Counted from the stretch's first letter, positions 1-9,307 are shown. The stretch is 64,000 nt of DNA from Clostridium lundense DSM 17049 (GCF_000619945.1 NZ_JHVC01000001.1:62001-126000), one strand, 5' to 3'. Notes: generated by a model from the sequence alone, not told the origin. Made by a program: numbers and translations.

Positions 1-1
1 C

Positions 2-445
2 ATATTCTTAACTTTAGCCCTTGGGCTTACTATATTAAATATGTTTGAGTTAAGTAAGAAGAAACAGGGGATACAAAAGATTGTTTTTATATTATTAGGA
101 ATGGTGCTTATACCTCTTGGAATTTTTACAGAAGGTGGACTATCTGTAATACCTTTTATAGTAATAACTTATGTATTTAGGGGAAAGATGAAAAAATCTA
201 TTTTAGCTTATTTAGTTTTATCTATAGCTATGTTTGGGATAAGCTATACTCCTTACCCAACTTTAAATGAAACTATAGGAATGTTAATGTTTAATTCAGA
301 CTTTTTATTTATATTAGTAATACCATTTATGTTTTTATATAATGGGGAAAGAGGATTAAATAATAAATTTTCTAAGTATTTATTTTATGTATTCTATCCA
401 TTACACTTGTGGTTATTAGCTATTATAGGATACTTATTTAATTAA
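2..445 (+). CDS. TraX family membrane protein, 3' part only
   Basis: The reading frame is open from the first bases of the window, so this is the C-terminal part (about 147 residues) of a gene that begins upstream; the internal ATG at 41 has no ribosome binding site. The fragment is almost entirely hydrophobic, with about four predicted membrane segments. It ends in FYVFYPLHLWLLAIIGYLF, the FYxxYPxHL signature that closes TraX/acyltransferase-3-like membrane proteins. TraX acetylates F-pilin in E. coli, but chromosomal Firmicute homologues have no established substrate. A clear terminator follows at 469. The family call is by motif only. Confidence 0.7.
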   Translation: MFLTLALGLTILNMFELSKKKQGIQKIVFILLGMVLIPLGIFTEGGLSVIPFIVITYVFRGKMKKSILAYLVLSIAMFGISYTPYPTLNETIGMLMFNSDFLFILVIPFMFLYNGERGLNNKFSKYLFYVFYPLHLWLLAIIGYLFN

Positions 446-468
446 GTGATTCTTGGATTTCAATTAGA

Positions 469-519
469 GCACATGATTTTAATTTCTACAATTTTGTAGG
501 TTAAATCATGTGCTTTTTT
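469..519 (+). terminator. Intrinsic terminator after the TraX-like gene
   Basis: GCACATGATTT (469-479) pairs with AAATCATGTGC (503-513), with a smaller inner stem TTCTACA/TGTAGG, followed by a T run. The sequence just before it (about 444-457, AAGTGATTCTTGGA) resembles the first bases of the structured repeat at 51884. That may be a truncated copy or chance. Confidence 0.85.
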
Positions 520-618
520 AGTTGCTATAAATTTTAAAAATCTTTTTAGGTAAGAGGAATTATAAAAAATATATAGAAATATTTTAGTTATAGTCAGTGA
601 AAAGGAAGGAGCATAAAA

Positions 619-1155
619 ATGATAAATAAAGCAATTGCTTTTGCTAATATAGTGCATGAGAAAGGAAAAAGAAAGGGAACAAATATACCATATATTTTAC
701 ATCCCATGGAAGTTGCTATTACTGTATCTTCTATGAAATATGATGAGGACTTAATATGTGCAGCTATACTTCATGATACTATTGAAGATGTGTATATAAG
801 TTATGAAACCATTAAGGATATGTTTAATGAAAGGGTAGCAGATATTGTTAAGGCGGAAAGTGAAGATAAGTCTAAGTCATGGAAGGAAAGAAAAAAACAT
901 ACTATTGAACATTTAAGAGAAGAAAAGGATGAGGATATAAAAATAGTAGCATTAGCAGATAAACTTTCTAATATAAAGTCAATGTATAGGGATGAGAAAG
1001 TACTTGGAGATAAACTTTGGGAAAAATTTAATGAAAAAGATAAAAAGGAGCAAGGATGGTATTATAAAGGTATGGTAGACAGCTTAAGCAGTTTACAAAA
1101 GTATGATGAATACAATGAATTTAAAAGCTTGGTTTACAAAGTTTTTGGAGAATAA
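619..1155 (+). CDS. Small HD-domain hydrolase, possible alarmone hydrolase
   Basis: A 178-residue soluble protein with the HD-phosphohydrolase layout of the SpoT/MESH1 hydrolase half. It has YILHPMEVA (about 25-33), AAILHDTIED with the HD metal dyad (about 49-58) and ALADKLSNI (about 112-120). It has neither a synthetase nor a regulatory (TGS/ACT) domain, so if it acts on (p)ppGpp it would only degrade it; family members can have other nucleotide substrates. The start is preceded by AAGGAAGGAG. It is followed at 45 bp by a Dabb-family gene and may be co-transcribed. HD fold confident, substrate inferred. Confidence 0.75.
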   Translation: MINKAIAFANIVHEKGKRKGTNIPYILHPMEVAITVSSMKYDEDLICAAILHDTIEDVYISYETIKDMFNERVADIVKAESEDKSKSWKERKKHTIEHLREEKDEDIKIVALADKLSNIKSMYRDEKVLGDKLWEKFNEKDKKEQGWYYKGMVDSLSSLQKYDEYNEFKSLVYKVFGE

Positions 1156-1199
1156 TTTATTTAATTATAGAGTAAATAATAATTATGGAGGGGATATGT

Positions 1200-1499
1200 A
1201 TGATAAAACATATTGTAATGTGGAAGTTAAGGGATTTTAGTGAAGAGGAAAAACTACAACATTGTGAAAAGGCTAAGAGAGATTTAGAAGGATTAAGTGG
1301 AATAATACCTGAACTTAAGGCTATTGAAGTAGGGATAAATATTAATAAAACCCCAGCTGCCTATGATTTAGTACTTTATTCTGAATTTGAAAATGAAGAA
1401 GAACTAAATATATATCAAAGTCATCCAGAGCATGTTAAGGTGGGAAAGTTTATAAAAGAAATAGTGCAGAGCAGAGTGGTTACGGATTATAACGTATAA
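1200..1499 (+). CDS. Dabb-family (stress-responsive A/B barrel) protein
   Basis: A 99-residue protein beginning MIKHIVMWKL and containing YDLVLYSEFENEEEL and YQSHPEH. These are the hallmark features of the dimeric alpha/beta-barrel (Dabb) family: an N-terminal HIVxxK strand and the YxxHPxH motif. Family members are small cytoplasmic dimers of mostly unknown function. I chose the ATG at 1200 rather than the in-frame ATG at 1185, because GGAGGGG lies at 1187-1193, seven bases before 1200 and inside the longer version. Confidence 0.85.
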   Translation: MIKHIVMWKLRDFSEEEKLQHCEKAKRDLEGLSGIIPELKAIEVGININKTPAAYDLVLYSEFENEEELNIYQSHPEHVKVGKFIKEIVQSRVVTDYNV

Positions 1500-1518
1500 T
1501 TTTTTGGAGGAGTTTACA

Positions 1519-2187
1519 ATGAAATTAATTTCAGAACAAGGGTGGTCAATAGTTCCTCAAGACAATAGTTTTTTATATTATGAGATGGGTGACAGAGGAA
1601 AAGAAATAGGATATTTTAGATATTCATTTCATAATGATAATGTTACTGAGATAGATAAGGACACTTATTCTAAGGGTAAATATGGCGTACATTATAAGAA
1701 GGTACTTGAATATTTTAAGGATGACTCTGTGGGACCAAGCTGTGTAAGCCTTGAAGATAGTTCAATTATTGTTACGGAGTATATGAACTCATATATTCAT
1801 AAGTTCGATGAAAATGGCAATTTAGTTTGGATTAATGAATCTATGGGAAACTATGAAAGTATATATAGTCTAGCATATGAGAAAGACTTTCTTTGGTGTG
1901 TATATCCTACTTTAAGTACCATAAAGAAATTTTCCTTAAATACTTTTCAGGAAGAAGTATCAATTGGTAAAATAGTAGATGGAGTTTTTAACTATCCAGA
2001 GTTTGCAATAGTATATGATGATAATTTATATGTATGTGATATGGGAAACTATAGAATTTGCATAGTAGATTTAAATACAAATGAGGTAAGAGAATATCTT
2101 AAATTTCATGAACCTACCTGGGAGTATTTTCAGATTGATGGAAAAGAAATTGTTAGGTTGCAATCGGGAATTTATGTTTTAGATTAA
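1519..2187 (+). CDS. Hypothetical protein with beta-propeller-like strands
   Basis: A 222-residue soluble protein without a signal peptide. The start at 1519 follows GGAGG at 1506-1510; an in-frame ATG at 1504 lies ahead of that site and is rejected. The middle and C-terminal parts read like blades of a short beta-propeller, with repeated patterns such as YDDNLYVCDMGNYRICIVDL, which resembles NHL/SMP-30 blades. It is too short for a full six-bladed propeller. It lies 19 bp after the Dabb gene and is probably co-transcribed. I do not recognise a specific family. Confidence 0.55.
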   Translation: MKLISEQGWSIVPQDNSFLYYEMGDRGKEIGYFRYSFHNDNVTEIDKDTYSKGKYGVHYKKVLEYFKDDSVGPSCVSLEDSSIIVTEYMNSYIHKFDENGNLVWINESMGNYESIYSLAYEKDFLWCVYPTLSTIKKFSLNTFQEEVSIGKIVDGVFNYPEFAIVYDDNLYVCDMGNYRICIVDLNTNEVREYLKFHEPTWEYFQIDGKEIVRLQSGIYVLD

Positions 2188-2201
2188 AAAATAGAAAAAT
2201 A

Positions 2202-2267
2202 GGGGACAGTTAACAACTATTAAGCTTTTAAATAAGCATTATGTTAAAACAGTTGGTAACCGTCCCT
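2202..2267. repeat. GGGACRGTTAAC palindromic repeat, copy 1
   Basis: Left arm GGGGACAGTTAACAAC starts at 2202; the imperfect right arm (GTTGGTAACCGTCCC) ends at 2266, with a roughly 35-base loop containing TAAGCTTTTAAATAAGC. A run of seven or more T follows, so this copy probably also terminates the upstream operon. Confidence 0.85.
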
Positions 2268-2325
2268 GCTTTTTTTGTTCCTAAATTAGCAGATTATAAG
2301 TAGATTATAAAATGAAGATAATCAA

Positions 2326-2386
2326 GGGACGGTTGAGAAGTCTTTAGCTTGTAGATAAGCTTTATGTTAAAAAAGTTGTTAATTGT
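2326..2386. repeat. GGGACRGTTAAC palindromic repeat, copy 2 (degenerate)
   Basis: Left arm GGGACGGTTGAGAAG at 2326 and a decayed right arm GTTGTTAATTG near 2375. The loop (TTTAGCTTGTAGATAAGCTTTATGTTAAAA) clearly resembles that of copy 1, so this looks like an older duplicate. The remaining bases to 2630 are AT-rich promoter/leader sequence of the chemoreceptor gene, with no feature I can name. Confidence 0.65.
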
Positions 2387-2630
2387 TTATATAATATTAA
2401 TCTTATAATTTGGAAAAAGTTCATAAAAAGTTTATGATTTTATTTTTTGATAAAACAAAATATATATGATAGTATATATCGTGTGGAATATTAAAGAAAA
2501 TTGATAAAATTAATCAAAAAATGTATCAGTAATGGAAAATTTATTTGAAGAAGAAGTTTATTTGTGAATTTAATTTCCAAATAAAATTTAATAGTAATAA
2601 ATAAAGTAATAGATATTGGAGGAGAAATTT

Positions 2631-4340
2631 ATGAGGACCAGTGTAAAAAATAAGTTAATAGCATTAGTAATATTTTTTATTACTATATTAGTAGGAGTAG
2701 GAGTATATGCAAGTATTATGATAGGACAAGTAAATAAATATTCTACTAATATAGCCTATGAAGTAATTCCAGGTATAGAACATTCATCTAGACTTGATAC
2801 TTTAGCTAGTGATTTTAGAATAATGGAATATGAACACATTATCTCTAGGTCTAAAGATAAAATGAATGATAAGGAAAAAGTCATGGAAGATTTAAAAAGT
2901 CAAATATTTGACCGAATTAGTGAGTATAAGAAGGTTTCCTTAGATGAAGAAGATAAAAATTTAATTGACCAAGTTCAAAATTCATTGATTAATTACTTTA
3001 ATTTACACAAAACTGTTATGGAATTAAGTAGTTCATTAAAAACAGAAGAAGCTATGAAAATTATGGGGGGAGAAGGAGAGAAATTATATAATAAAGCTAG
3101 TGATGACCTTAAAAAATTAGTTATATATAATGAAGATTTTAGTAAGGATTTAAGTGATAAGGGAGATGCTGCAGCTTCTATAGGAAAAAAGATATTTGTA
3201 GGAGTAAACATAATAGCATTAATTTTTATAATTATTATAGCATTTGCTATAATAACAAGTATTTTAAAACCTATCAATTTATTGAAGAATGAATTAAATA
3301 CACTTGCAACTAGTGGTGGCGATTTAACTAAAAAAGTAGAAATTAATTCTAAAGATGAGTTTAAAGAATTGGCAGATGCCTTTAATGAGTTTATATCAAA
3401 TTTAAGAGATATTATGGTAGATGTTAATAATAGAACAAAAATTACCGTTGAGAATGTTGAAGGTATAGCTGATAACATGGGACAACTAAACAATCAGATA
3501 GAAGAGGTTCATGCTACAACTGAACAATTATCAGCAGGAATGGAAGAGACAGCAGCATCATCAGAAGAAATGAATGCAACAGTTTGTGAAATTAATGAAT
3601 CTGTAGAATTAATTGCAGGCAAAGCCAAAGAAGGAGTTAATTCCTCAATAGAAGTTAGTAATAGAGCTTTAGCCTTAAGACAGAAGGCTTTAAATGCTAA
3701 AAAAGATGCAGATGATATATATGCAAGTACTAAGGAAAGATTAGAGAAAGCTTTGGAAGATTGTAAAGTAGTAGAAAAAATAAATATATTTTCAGAAACT
3801 ATATTAAATATTTCTGATCAAACAAATCTTTTAGCATTAAATGCTTCAATAGAAGCTGCAAGAGCTGGTGAGGCAGGCAAAGGATTTACAGTTGTTGCTG
3901 ATGAAATAAGAAATTTAGCTGAGCAATCTAATGTTACAGTAAGTGAAATTAAGAAGGTTGCAGAATTGGTGTTAGCCTCTGTTGAAAACTTATCAAGTGG
4001 AGCATTGGAAATATTAGATTTCGTAAATACCAAGGTTACTAAAGATTATTTAAACATGGTTAAAACAGGTGAAGAATATAAAATGGATGCTGAAGGTTTT
4101 AATAAGACAATGGAGGATTTTAGTAGTACGTGTAATCAAGTTAAAATAGCTATTGAAAATTTAACTAAGGCTGTAGAAGAAATAACAACATCTACTACAG
4201 AAGGAGCTAATAATACTACAAATATTGCTGAAAGCACTATGGTGGTGAATGAAAAGTCAAGTCATGTAATAAAACAAACAGAAATTTCAAGAGAAAATGT
4301 AGAAGGATTGTTACATGTAATATCTAAATTTAAAATCTAA
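2631..4340 (+). CDS. Methyl-accepting chemotaxis protein
   Basis: A 569-residue membrane chemoreceptor. TM1 is at about 7-29, an extracytoplasmic four-helix-bundle-type sensor at 30-185, and TM2 at about 187-210. A HAMP linker follows, then a long coiled-coil signalling domain with the hairpin tip ISDQTNLLALNASIEAARAG (about 400-420). It should couple an unknown ligand to CheA/CheW. The ATG at 2631 is preceded by GGAGGAG at 2618-2624; an upstream in-frame TTG at 2616 is rejected. It is monocistronic, flanked by palindromic repeats on both sides. Confidence 0.93.
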   Translation: MRTSVKNKLIALVIFFITILVGVGVYASIMIGQVNKYSTNIAYEVIPGIEHSSRLDTLASDFRIMEYEHIISRSKDKMNDKEKVMEDLKSQIFDRISEYKKVSLDEEDKNLIDQVQNSLINYFNLHKTVMELSSSLKTEEAMKIMGGEGEKLYNKASDDLKKLVIYNEDFSKDLSDKGDAAASIGKKIFVGVNIIALIFIIIIAFAIITSILKPINLLKNELNTLATSGGDLTKKVEINSKDEFKELADAFNEFISNLRDIMVDVNNRTKITVENVEGIADNMGQLNNQIEEVHATTEQLSAGMEETAASSEEMNATVCEINESVELIAGKAKEGVNSSIEVSNRALALRQKALNAKKDADDIYASTKERLEKALEDCKVVEKINIFSETILNISDQTNLLALNASIEAARAGEAGKGFTVVADEIRNLAEQSNVTVSEIKKVAELVLASVENLSSGALEILDFVNTKVTKDYLNMVKTGEEYKMDAEGFNKTMEDFSSTCNQVKIAIENLTKAVEEITTSTTEGANNTTNIAESTMVVNEKSSHVIKQTEISRENVEGLLHVISKFKI

Positions 4341-4381
4341 AAAATATAAAATGGCGGAATAAAAATAGTAAAATAAAAATA

Positions 4382-4482
4382 GGGGACAGTTAACAACATT
4401 TAAGCTTTTGGACAAGCGGTTTATTAAAAACAATTGTTAACTGTCCCTTAGCTATTTTAGCAAATAGTTGTTAACCGTCCCC
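4382..4482. repeat. GGGACRGTTAAC palindromic repeat, copy 3 (three arms)
   Basis: GGGGACAGTTAACAAC at 4382 pairs with TTGTTAACTGTCCC ending at 4446. A second right-hand arm, GTTGTTAACCGTCCCC, ends at 4482, separated by TTAGCTATTTTAGCAAATA. Inner arms carry GACAG/CTGTC and the outer arm carries CCGTC, the same arrangement as at 9172 and (inverted) 10351. Confidence 0.9.
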
Positions 4483-4572
4483 TATTACTTTTATATTGTA
4501 AACCTCACAAAATTATTATATAGTAGAATCTAACTACACATTTACATATGATAATAAATAGGGGGTGATACT

Positions 4573-5535
4573 ATGAAATTTATAGGATTTAGAACATTAA
4601 AAACAGCAATAGGAGCAACACTTGCTATAATTATAGCAAAGGAGTTAGGGCTAGAATATTCAGCAGTTGCTGGCATTATCACAATACTTAGTGTTCAAAA
4701 GACTAGGAAAAAGTCTATTAAAATTGCATTCAAAAGAATAGGGGCAAGTATATTAGCACTATGTATTGCAGCTATTTTATTTACAACATTCGGATTTATG
4801 GAATCAATTTTTGGAGTTTTTTTATTAATCTTTATACCTTTGTCTGTAAGACTCAATTTAGAAGAAGGAATTGTAGTAAGCTCTGTATTGGTATCACACA
4901 TATTAGTTGAAAAATCAACAAGTTTATTTTGGATGAAAAATGAAGTAGGGCTTATGCTCATAGGAGTTTGTGTAGCTGTGATTTTAAATCTTTATATGCC
5001 GAACATAGAAGAAAAAATAAAAGAGGAGCAAGCTTTTATTGAGCAAAACATAAGTGATATTTTAATTAAGATGGCAGATTCCTTTAGAAATGGACATGTA
5101 TCTCTTGATGAAGATGAATTATTGGAAGTTTTAGAAGGAAGAATACGTGGGGCTAGAAAGCTTGCTTATATAAGTTTAAATAATAATTTTTTTTTAGAAG
5201 ATAGTTATTATGTAAGATATATGGAAATGAGAAAACAGCAGTTAGAAGCAATAAAGGGAATGAGAGAACATTTTAAAGGTGGTTTTTCTGCCTATGAGCA
5301 AAAAATGATGATGGCTCAATTTACTGAGAAAGTTGCTAATTTAGTATATGAAAAAAATACAGCAGAAAGTTTACTTAATGATTTAAATCATTTAAGAGAC
5401 AATTTTAGAAAAATGCCCCTTCCTGTGACAAGAGAAGAATTTGAAATCAGAGCTTCCCTTTTTGAATTTTTAAACGATATAGAAAGATTTTTAAAATTAA
5501 AAAATGAGTTTATAAAGGAAGTTAATGCTCAATAA
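4573..5535 (+). CDS. Aromatic acid exporter family (FUSC-like) membrane protein
   Basis: 320 residues. The N-terminal 145 residues form about five or six membrane segments, beginning with FRTLKTAIGATLAIIIAKEL, which is characteristic of the ArAE_1/DUF939 family. It also has the SVQKTRKKSIKIAFKRIGAS loop typical of the family. The remaining 170 residues are a charged helical cytoplasmic domain (ArAE_1_C-like). By analogy with AaeB/FUSC proteins it may export small aromatic or organic acids, but Firmicute members are uncharacterised. The start follows GGGGGTGA. It is a single gene, bounded upstream by repeat copy 3. Confidence 0.8.
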   Translation: MKFIGFRTLKTAIGATLAIIIAKELGLEYSAVAGIITILSVQKTRKKSIKIAFKRIGASILALCIAAILFTTFGFMESIFGVFLLIFIPLSVRLNLEEGIVVSSVLVSHILVEKSTSLFWMKNEVGLMLIGVCVAVILNLYMPNIEEKIKEEQAFIEQNISDILIKMADSFRNGHVSLDEDELLEVLEGRIRGARKLAYISLNNNFFLEDSYYVRYMEMRKQQLEAIKGMREHFKGGFSAYEQKMMMAQFTEKVANLVYEKNTAESLLNDLNHLRDNFRKMPLPVTREEFEIRASLFEFLNDIERFLKLKNEFIKEVNAQ

Positions 5536-5595
5536 TCGTTGTAAGCATATTATATTTATTGTATAATTATCCAGGGAAGGGGTTGAGTTTACAAT

Positions 5596-6195
5596 ATGAA
5601 TAGAGATGGAAAAAGTAAAAAAACTATTATGGTTTCATTAATAATTTTATTATTATTTGGAACAGTTTTTGGAATAATTTTTGCTTCATATAATAGTAAT
5701 AAAGCTATGATAGCTGAAAATAGAAAAAATAATGATGAAAAAATAGAGAAACCTACTATAACAGGAGTTGAATCATCTAAAGATAAAGAGGTTTTACAAA
5801 CAGAGGAAGATAGGAATAGGAAAACATCACAGCCCAAGGATAAGGATGCACATACAAAAGAGGTTAAAAATGAAGATGAAAAATTAAACGAGAATAAAAA
5901 GGCAAAAATAACAAAAGAACAAGCGGAAAAGATAGTTCACGGAAAAGTGAAAAAGAAAGAAGACATACTGTCTTATGTAAATGTAGCAAAAGTTCCATAT
6001 GAGCATATTGAAACACCATATAAAAAATTTCCAAAGGAAATATTAAATAAAGAAGTTTATATATTCGAGTTGTCTAAATTAGTAGATAAAGAAAATAATG
6101 AATCTATAACAGTATGTAGATATTATGTAGATTTTAGTGGAGGATTATATAAAGATACTTATTTTATTAATTTAGAATGTGTGAAGGTTAAGTAA
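5596..6195 (+). CDS. Membrane-anchored hypothetical protein
   Basis: 199 residues: a short basic N-terminus, one membrane segment at about 11-32 (MVSLIILLLFGTVFGIIFAS), and a strongly charged Lys/Glu/Asp-rich linker (about 40-110) with no predicted fold. A compact extracellular domain (about 110-199) contains the pattern TKEQAEKIVHGKVKKKEDI. The overall form is a signal-anchor protein facing outward. The ribosome binding site is weak (AAGGGG, about 13 bases away). I recognise no family. It ends against a long inverted repeat shared with the convergent GGDEF gene. Confidence 0.6.
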   Translation: MNRDGKSKKTIMVSLIILLLFGTVFGIIFASYNSNKAMIAENRKNNDEKIEKPTITGVESSKDKEVLQTEEDRNRKTSQPKDKDAHTKEVKNEDEKLNENKKAKITKEQAEKIVHGKVKKKEDILSYVNVAKVPYEHIETPYKKFPKEILNKEVYIFELSKLVDKENNESITVCRYYVDFSGGLYKDTYFINLECVKVK

Positions 6196-6230
6196 TTTTA
6201 CAATAATAAATAAGTAAGCTGCAAATTTGA

Positions 6231-6299
6231 AAGGATAATTTTTTCCTAAACACTATACTATAGAACGTTTTCTAGTGTTAATGTAGAAAAATTATCCTT
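6231..6299. terminator. Bidirectional hairpin between convergent genes
   Basis: AAGGATAATTTTTTC (6231-6245) pairs with GAAAAATTATCCTT (6286-6299), with an inner stem AACACTA/TAGTGTT. It lies between the gene ending at 6195 (+) and the gene ending at 6320 (-), and T-rich arms face both ways. Confidence 0.75.
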
Positions 6300-6319
6300 A
6301 ATTAATAACTATAATTAAA

Positions 6320-7993
6320 TTACTCAAATAAATGTACTCTATTTCTGCCTTGATTTTTAGCAGAATATAATGCTTTATCTGCATTAAGTATTAGATTTTT
6401 AGCTGTTGATTCATTATTAGGTATCAATGAACTAACACCAACAGTTATAGTTATACATTCTTTTATTTCAGAATATCTATGAAGGATATCTAAGTTTTCT
6501 ACTCTTCTTTTCATTTCTTCAGCAATGTTTAATGCAGTATCCTCAGTGGTATTAGGAAGTATAGCTATAAATTCATCCCCACCGTAGCGAGCAAGAAAAT
6601 AATCAGGCTTCTTAAGAGAATTATCTAATTCTTTTGCTACTTTTGCTATTATTTCATCTCCAGCTAAGTGTCCATATTTATCATTATATTTTTTAAAATA
6701 ATCTATATCTATTATTAATAAAGACATAGGCAAAGAATTAATTTTACACTTTCTCCACTGTAGTCTAAGATATGACTCAAAATGTCTTCTGTTTGAAATT
6801 CCTGTAAGAGAATCTATTGCTGAAAGTTTTAATAGTTTTTCATTCAATTTTTCAAGTTTATCTGTCTTTTCTTTTAGGTCGATATTTTTAAGACGATATA
6901 ATTCCTTTTCTTGGTTAGATTTTTCTATTTTATATTGAGTTAGTATACTTTCTAATTTTTGTGCTAATTCATTTTGGTGAATTATTTTTTCTGCTTCATA
7001 ATATTTTTTATAAAAACATAATGCTTTTCTATAATTCTTATTCTTTTCATATATTTTTGCAATAAAGGAGGCTGTTGTTGAAATTAGAGCAGTTGAATTT
7101 GTTTCCTCTGATAATTTAAATGCCCTTTTTATATAATTTAAAGCTTCTTCATTTTTATTAATGTATAGATAAAATTTACACAAATCAATTAGTATTTTAA
7201 TTTCACTAATTTTATCACCTATAGTTTGAGAAATTTTTAAGGATTCATGTAAATATTTTGAACATTGTTTCTTATTATTTAAACCTATGTAGAACTTAGC
7301 CATTACATGCAAAGCCTCACATAAACCAAGTTTATCGTTATTTTGTTTGCATATATTTATGCTGGAAGAGAGATATTTCTTGGCAATATCATATTGTCCT
7401 AAAAGACAGTAAATATGTCCTATATTCAGCAAAGTAGTTGATAAGAATAATTCTTCATCTATTCCTTCATATATTTCTTTGCTTTTTAGGTAATAATCTA
7501 AGGCTGTATTATAATCTTTTAATTCCTTATGAATTTCTCCAATATTATTAAGAATATCTGCTTCTTTATGTTTATAGTTGCTATTTCGAGAAAGTCTAAG
7601 TGCTTCTATGTAATATTCCAAAGCTTTATTATAATGTTGTTGTATAAAGTTAACATTTCCTAAATCAGAAATTGCTTCTATTTCACAGTCTATAATATTT
7701 AATTTTTTACTTATTTCTAAGGACTTTAAAAAATTATTTATAGCAATTTGGAAGTTTCCAAGAATTAAGTTGCTTTTACCCATTGTAATTAAGCTTATAG
7801 CTTCTTCTTTTTTATAATCTTTTTTTAAGGCGATCTTGTAAGCCTTTTTTGATAGCTGGAGAGAATTCAAAGGATCTACTCTTTGTAATCTTTGAGAAAT
7901 ATTATTTAAGCGGTTAATTTGTTTTGGTGTATTTTTGCAGCAGTCAAATTTTGAGATAGTTTCAAATATTTTATTATTTGAGTTATTATTCAA
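6320..7993 (-). CDS. TPR-repeat diguanylate cyclase (GGDEF)
   Basis: 557 residues, cytoplasmic. About eight tetratricopeptide repeats occupy residues 30-345, with units such as ALEYYIEALRLSRNSNYKHK and ALDYYLKSKEIYEGI. A coiled-coil linker follows (about 345-395), then a GGDEF domain starting at DSLTGISNRRHFE. The active-site motif RYGGDEF is intact, so c-di-GMP synthesis is expected. The position of the inhibitory RxxD site reads KKPD, suggesting no classical product inhibition. The TPR part would sense a protein partner rather than a small ligand. It is a single gene, divergent from ddh. Confidence 0.88.
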   Translation of the reverse strand: MNNNSNNKIFETISKFDCCKNTPKQINRLNNISQRLQRVDPLNSLQLSKKAYKIALKKDYKKEEAISLITMGKSNLILGNFQIAINNFLKSLEISKKLNIIDCEIEAISDLGNVNFIQQHYNKALEYYIEALRLSRNSNYKHKEADILNNIGEIHKELKDYNTALDYYLKSKEIYEGIDEELFLSTTLLNIGHIYCLLGQYDIAKKYLSSSINICKQNNDKLGLCEALHVMAKFYIGLNNKKQCSKYLHESLKISQTIGDKISEIKILIDLCKFYLYINKNEEALNYIKRAFKLSEETNSTALISTTASFIAKIYEKNKNYRKALCFYKKYYEAEKIIHQNELAQKLESILTQYKIEKSNQEKELYRLKNIDLKEKTDKLEKLNEKLLKLSAIDSLTGISNRRHFESYLRLQWRKCKINSLPMSLLIIDIDYFKKYNDKYGHLAGDEIIAKVAKELDNSLKKPDYFLARYGGDEFIAILPNTTEDTALNIAEEMKRRVENLDILHRYSEIKECITITVGVSSLIPNNESTAKNLILNADKALYSAKNQGRNRVHLFE

Positions 7994-8142
7994 ATATTTA
8001 TCCCTCCATTAAAATATAATTATATTTTAATTATATCAGTTTATTGTAAAATGAAGACATATTATAAAAAAAAATTACTTCGCAATTTTTAGATTTTGTG
8101 GTAACATATTCTAAACAGATTATTACTTAAGAGGTGAATTAT

Positions 8143-9123
8143 ATGAACAAAAAGATAAAGATTGGAATCGTAGGGTATGGTAACCTTGGCAGAGGAGTAG
8201 AAAAGGCTATAAAACATAATCCTGATATGGAACTTGAAGCCATTTTTACAAGAAGAGATGTTAATCAGGTGGATAGCCATAATTCTAAATTAATTCACAT
8301 ATCAAAATTAGAATTATACAAGGGAATAATTGATGTTATGATTCTATGTGGAGGTTCTGCTACAGATTTAATAGAGCAGGGACCTATGTTGGCATCACAG
8401 TTTAATACTGTAGATAGCTTTGATACACATGCAAGAATACCTGAACACTTTGAACATATGGATAAAGTTTCAAAGGAAGCAGGAACTGTAAGTCTTATAT
8501 CATCAGGATGGGATCCAGGTTTGTTTTCATTAAATCGTCTTTTAGGTCAAGCGGTATTACCAAATGGAGTTGATTATACTTTCTGGGGTAAGGGAGTAAG
8601 CCAAGGACACTCTGATGCTATAAGAAGAGTAGAAGGAGTAAAAAAAGCTGTTCAGTACACAATTCCAGTACAGGAAGCTTTAGAAAAGGTAAGAACAGGA
8701 GAAAATCCACAGTTTACAACAAGAGAAAAACATGAAAGATTATGTTATGTAGTTCCTTGTGAAGGTGCAGATTTAGAGAAAATAGAGGAAACTATAAAAA
8801 ACATGCCAAATTATTTTGCAGATTACAATACAAAAGTTAATTTCATATCAGAAGAAGAATTTAAAAAGGATCATTGCAACATGCCTCATGGTGGATTCGT
8901 TATACGTACAGGAAACACTAGTGAGGAAAATAAGCAGAGAATAGAGTTTAGCCTTAATTTAGATAGTAACCCTGAATTTACTTCTAGTGTATTAGTAGCG
9001 TATGCTAGAGCAATATATAAATTTTCACAAGAAGGAAGAAAAGGAGCAGTTACAGTTTTTGATGTTCCTTTTGGATATTTATCACCTAAATCACCTGAAG
9101 AATTAAGAAAAGAATTACTTTAA
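8143..9123 (+). CDS. ddh: meso-Diaminopimelate D-dehydrogenase
   Basis: 326 residues, the usual length for the Ddh family (EC 1.4.1.16), which makes meso-diaminopimelate from tetrahydrodipicolinate with NADPH and ammonia in one step of the lysine/peptidoglycan pathway. It has the N-terminal Rossmann motif GIVGYGNLGRGVE, the FTRR segment for the NADP phosphate, the DSFDTHARIPEH substrate loop, SSGWDPGLFSLNR, and GKGVSQGHSDAIRR. The ATG at 8143 follows GAGGTG; an in-frame GTG at 8134 is part of that site. It is a single gene followed by a palindromic repeat. Confidence 0.95.
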   Translation: MNKKIKIGIVGYGNLGRGVEKAIKHNPDMELEAIFTRRDVNQVDSHNSKLIHISKLELYKGIIDVMILCGGSATDLIEQGPMLASQFNTVDSFDTHARIPEHFEHMDKVSKEAGTVSLISSGWDPGLFSLNRLLGQAVLPNGVDYTFWGKGVSQGHSDAIRRVEGVKKAVQYTIPVQEALEKVRTGENPQFTTREKHERLCYVVPCEGADLEKIEETIKNMPNYFADYNTKVNFISEEEFKKDHCNMPHGGFVIRTGNTSEENKQRIEFSLNLDSNPEFTSSVLVAYARAIYKFSQEGRKGAVTVFDVPFGYLSPKSPEELRKELL

Positions 9124-9171
9124 ATTTTTTCAGTTAGCAGTTAAGTAGAATTTAGAGTTAAAATTGGAGAA

Positions 9172-9283
9172 GGTTAATAATTATTATGAACCTTAGCTAA
9201 AATAATCAGGGACAGTTAACAAGTATTATTAAAAGTTGTTAACTGTCCCTGATTATTATGCCAACATTTGTTAACCGTCCCCG
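9172..9283. repeat. GGGACRGTTAAC repeat, copy 4 (nested, nearly complete)
   Basis: The most complete copy. The outer left arm is GGTTAATAATTATTATG (9172, its first bases decayed), then CTTAGCTAAAATAATCA. The inner hairpin is GGGACAGTTAACAA (9209) with TTGTTAACTGTCCC (ends 9249), then TGATTATTATG, and the outer right arm TTGTTAACCGTCCCC ends at 9282. It forms two concentric stems. It lies between ddh and the promoter at 9308, and the rest of the gap holds no other feature. Confidence 0.9.
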
Positions 9284-9307
9284 GGTTTCCAAATTTTAGT
9301 CCATACT

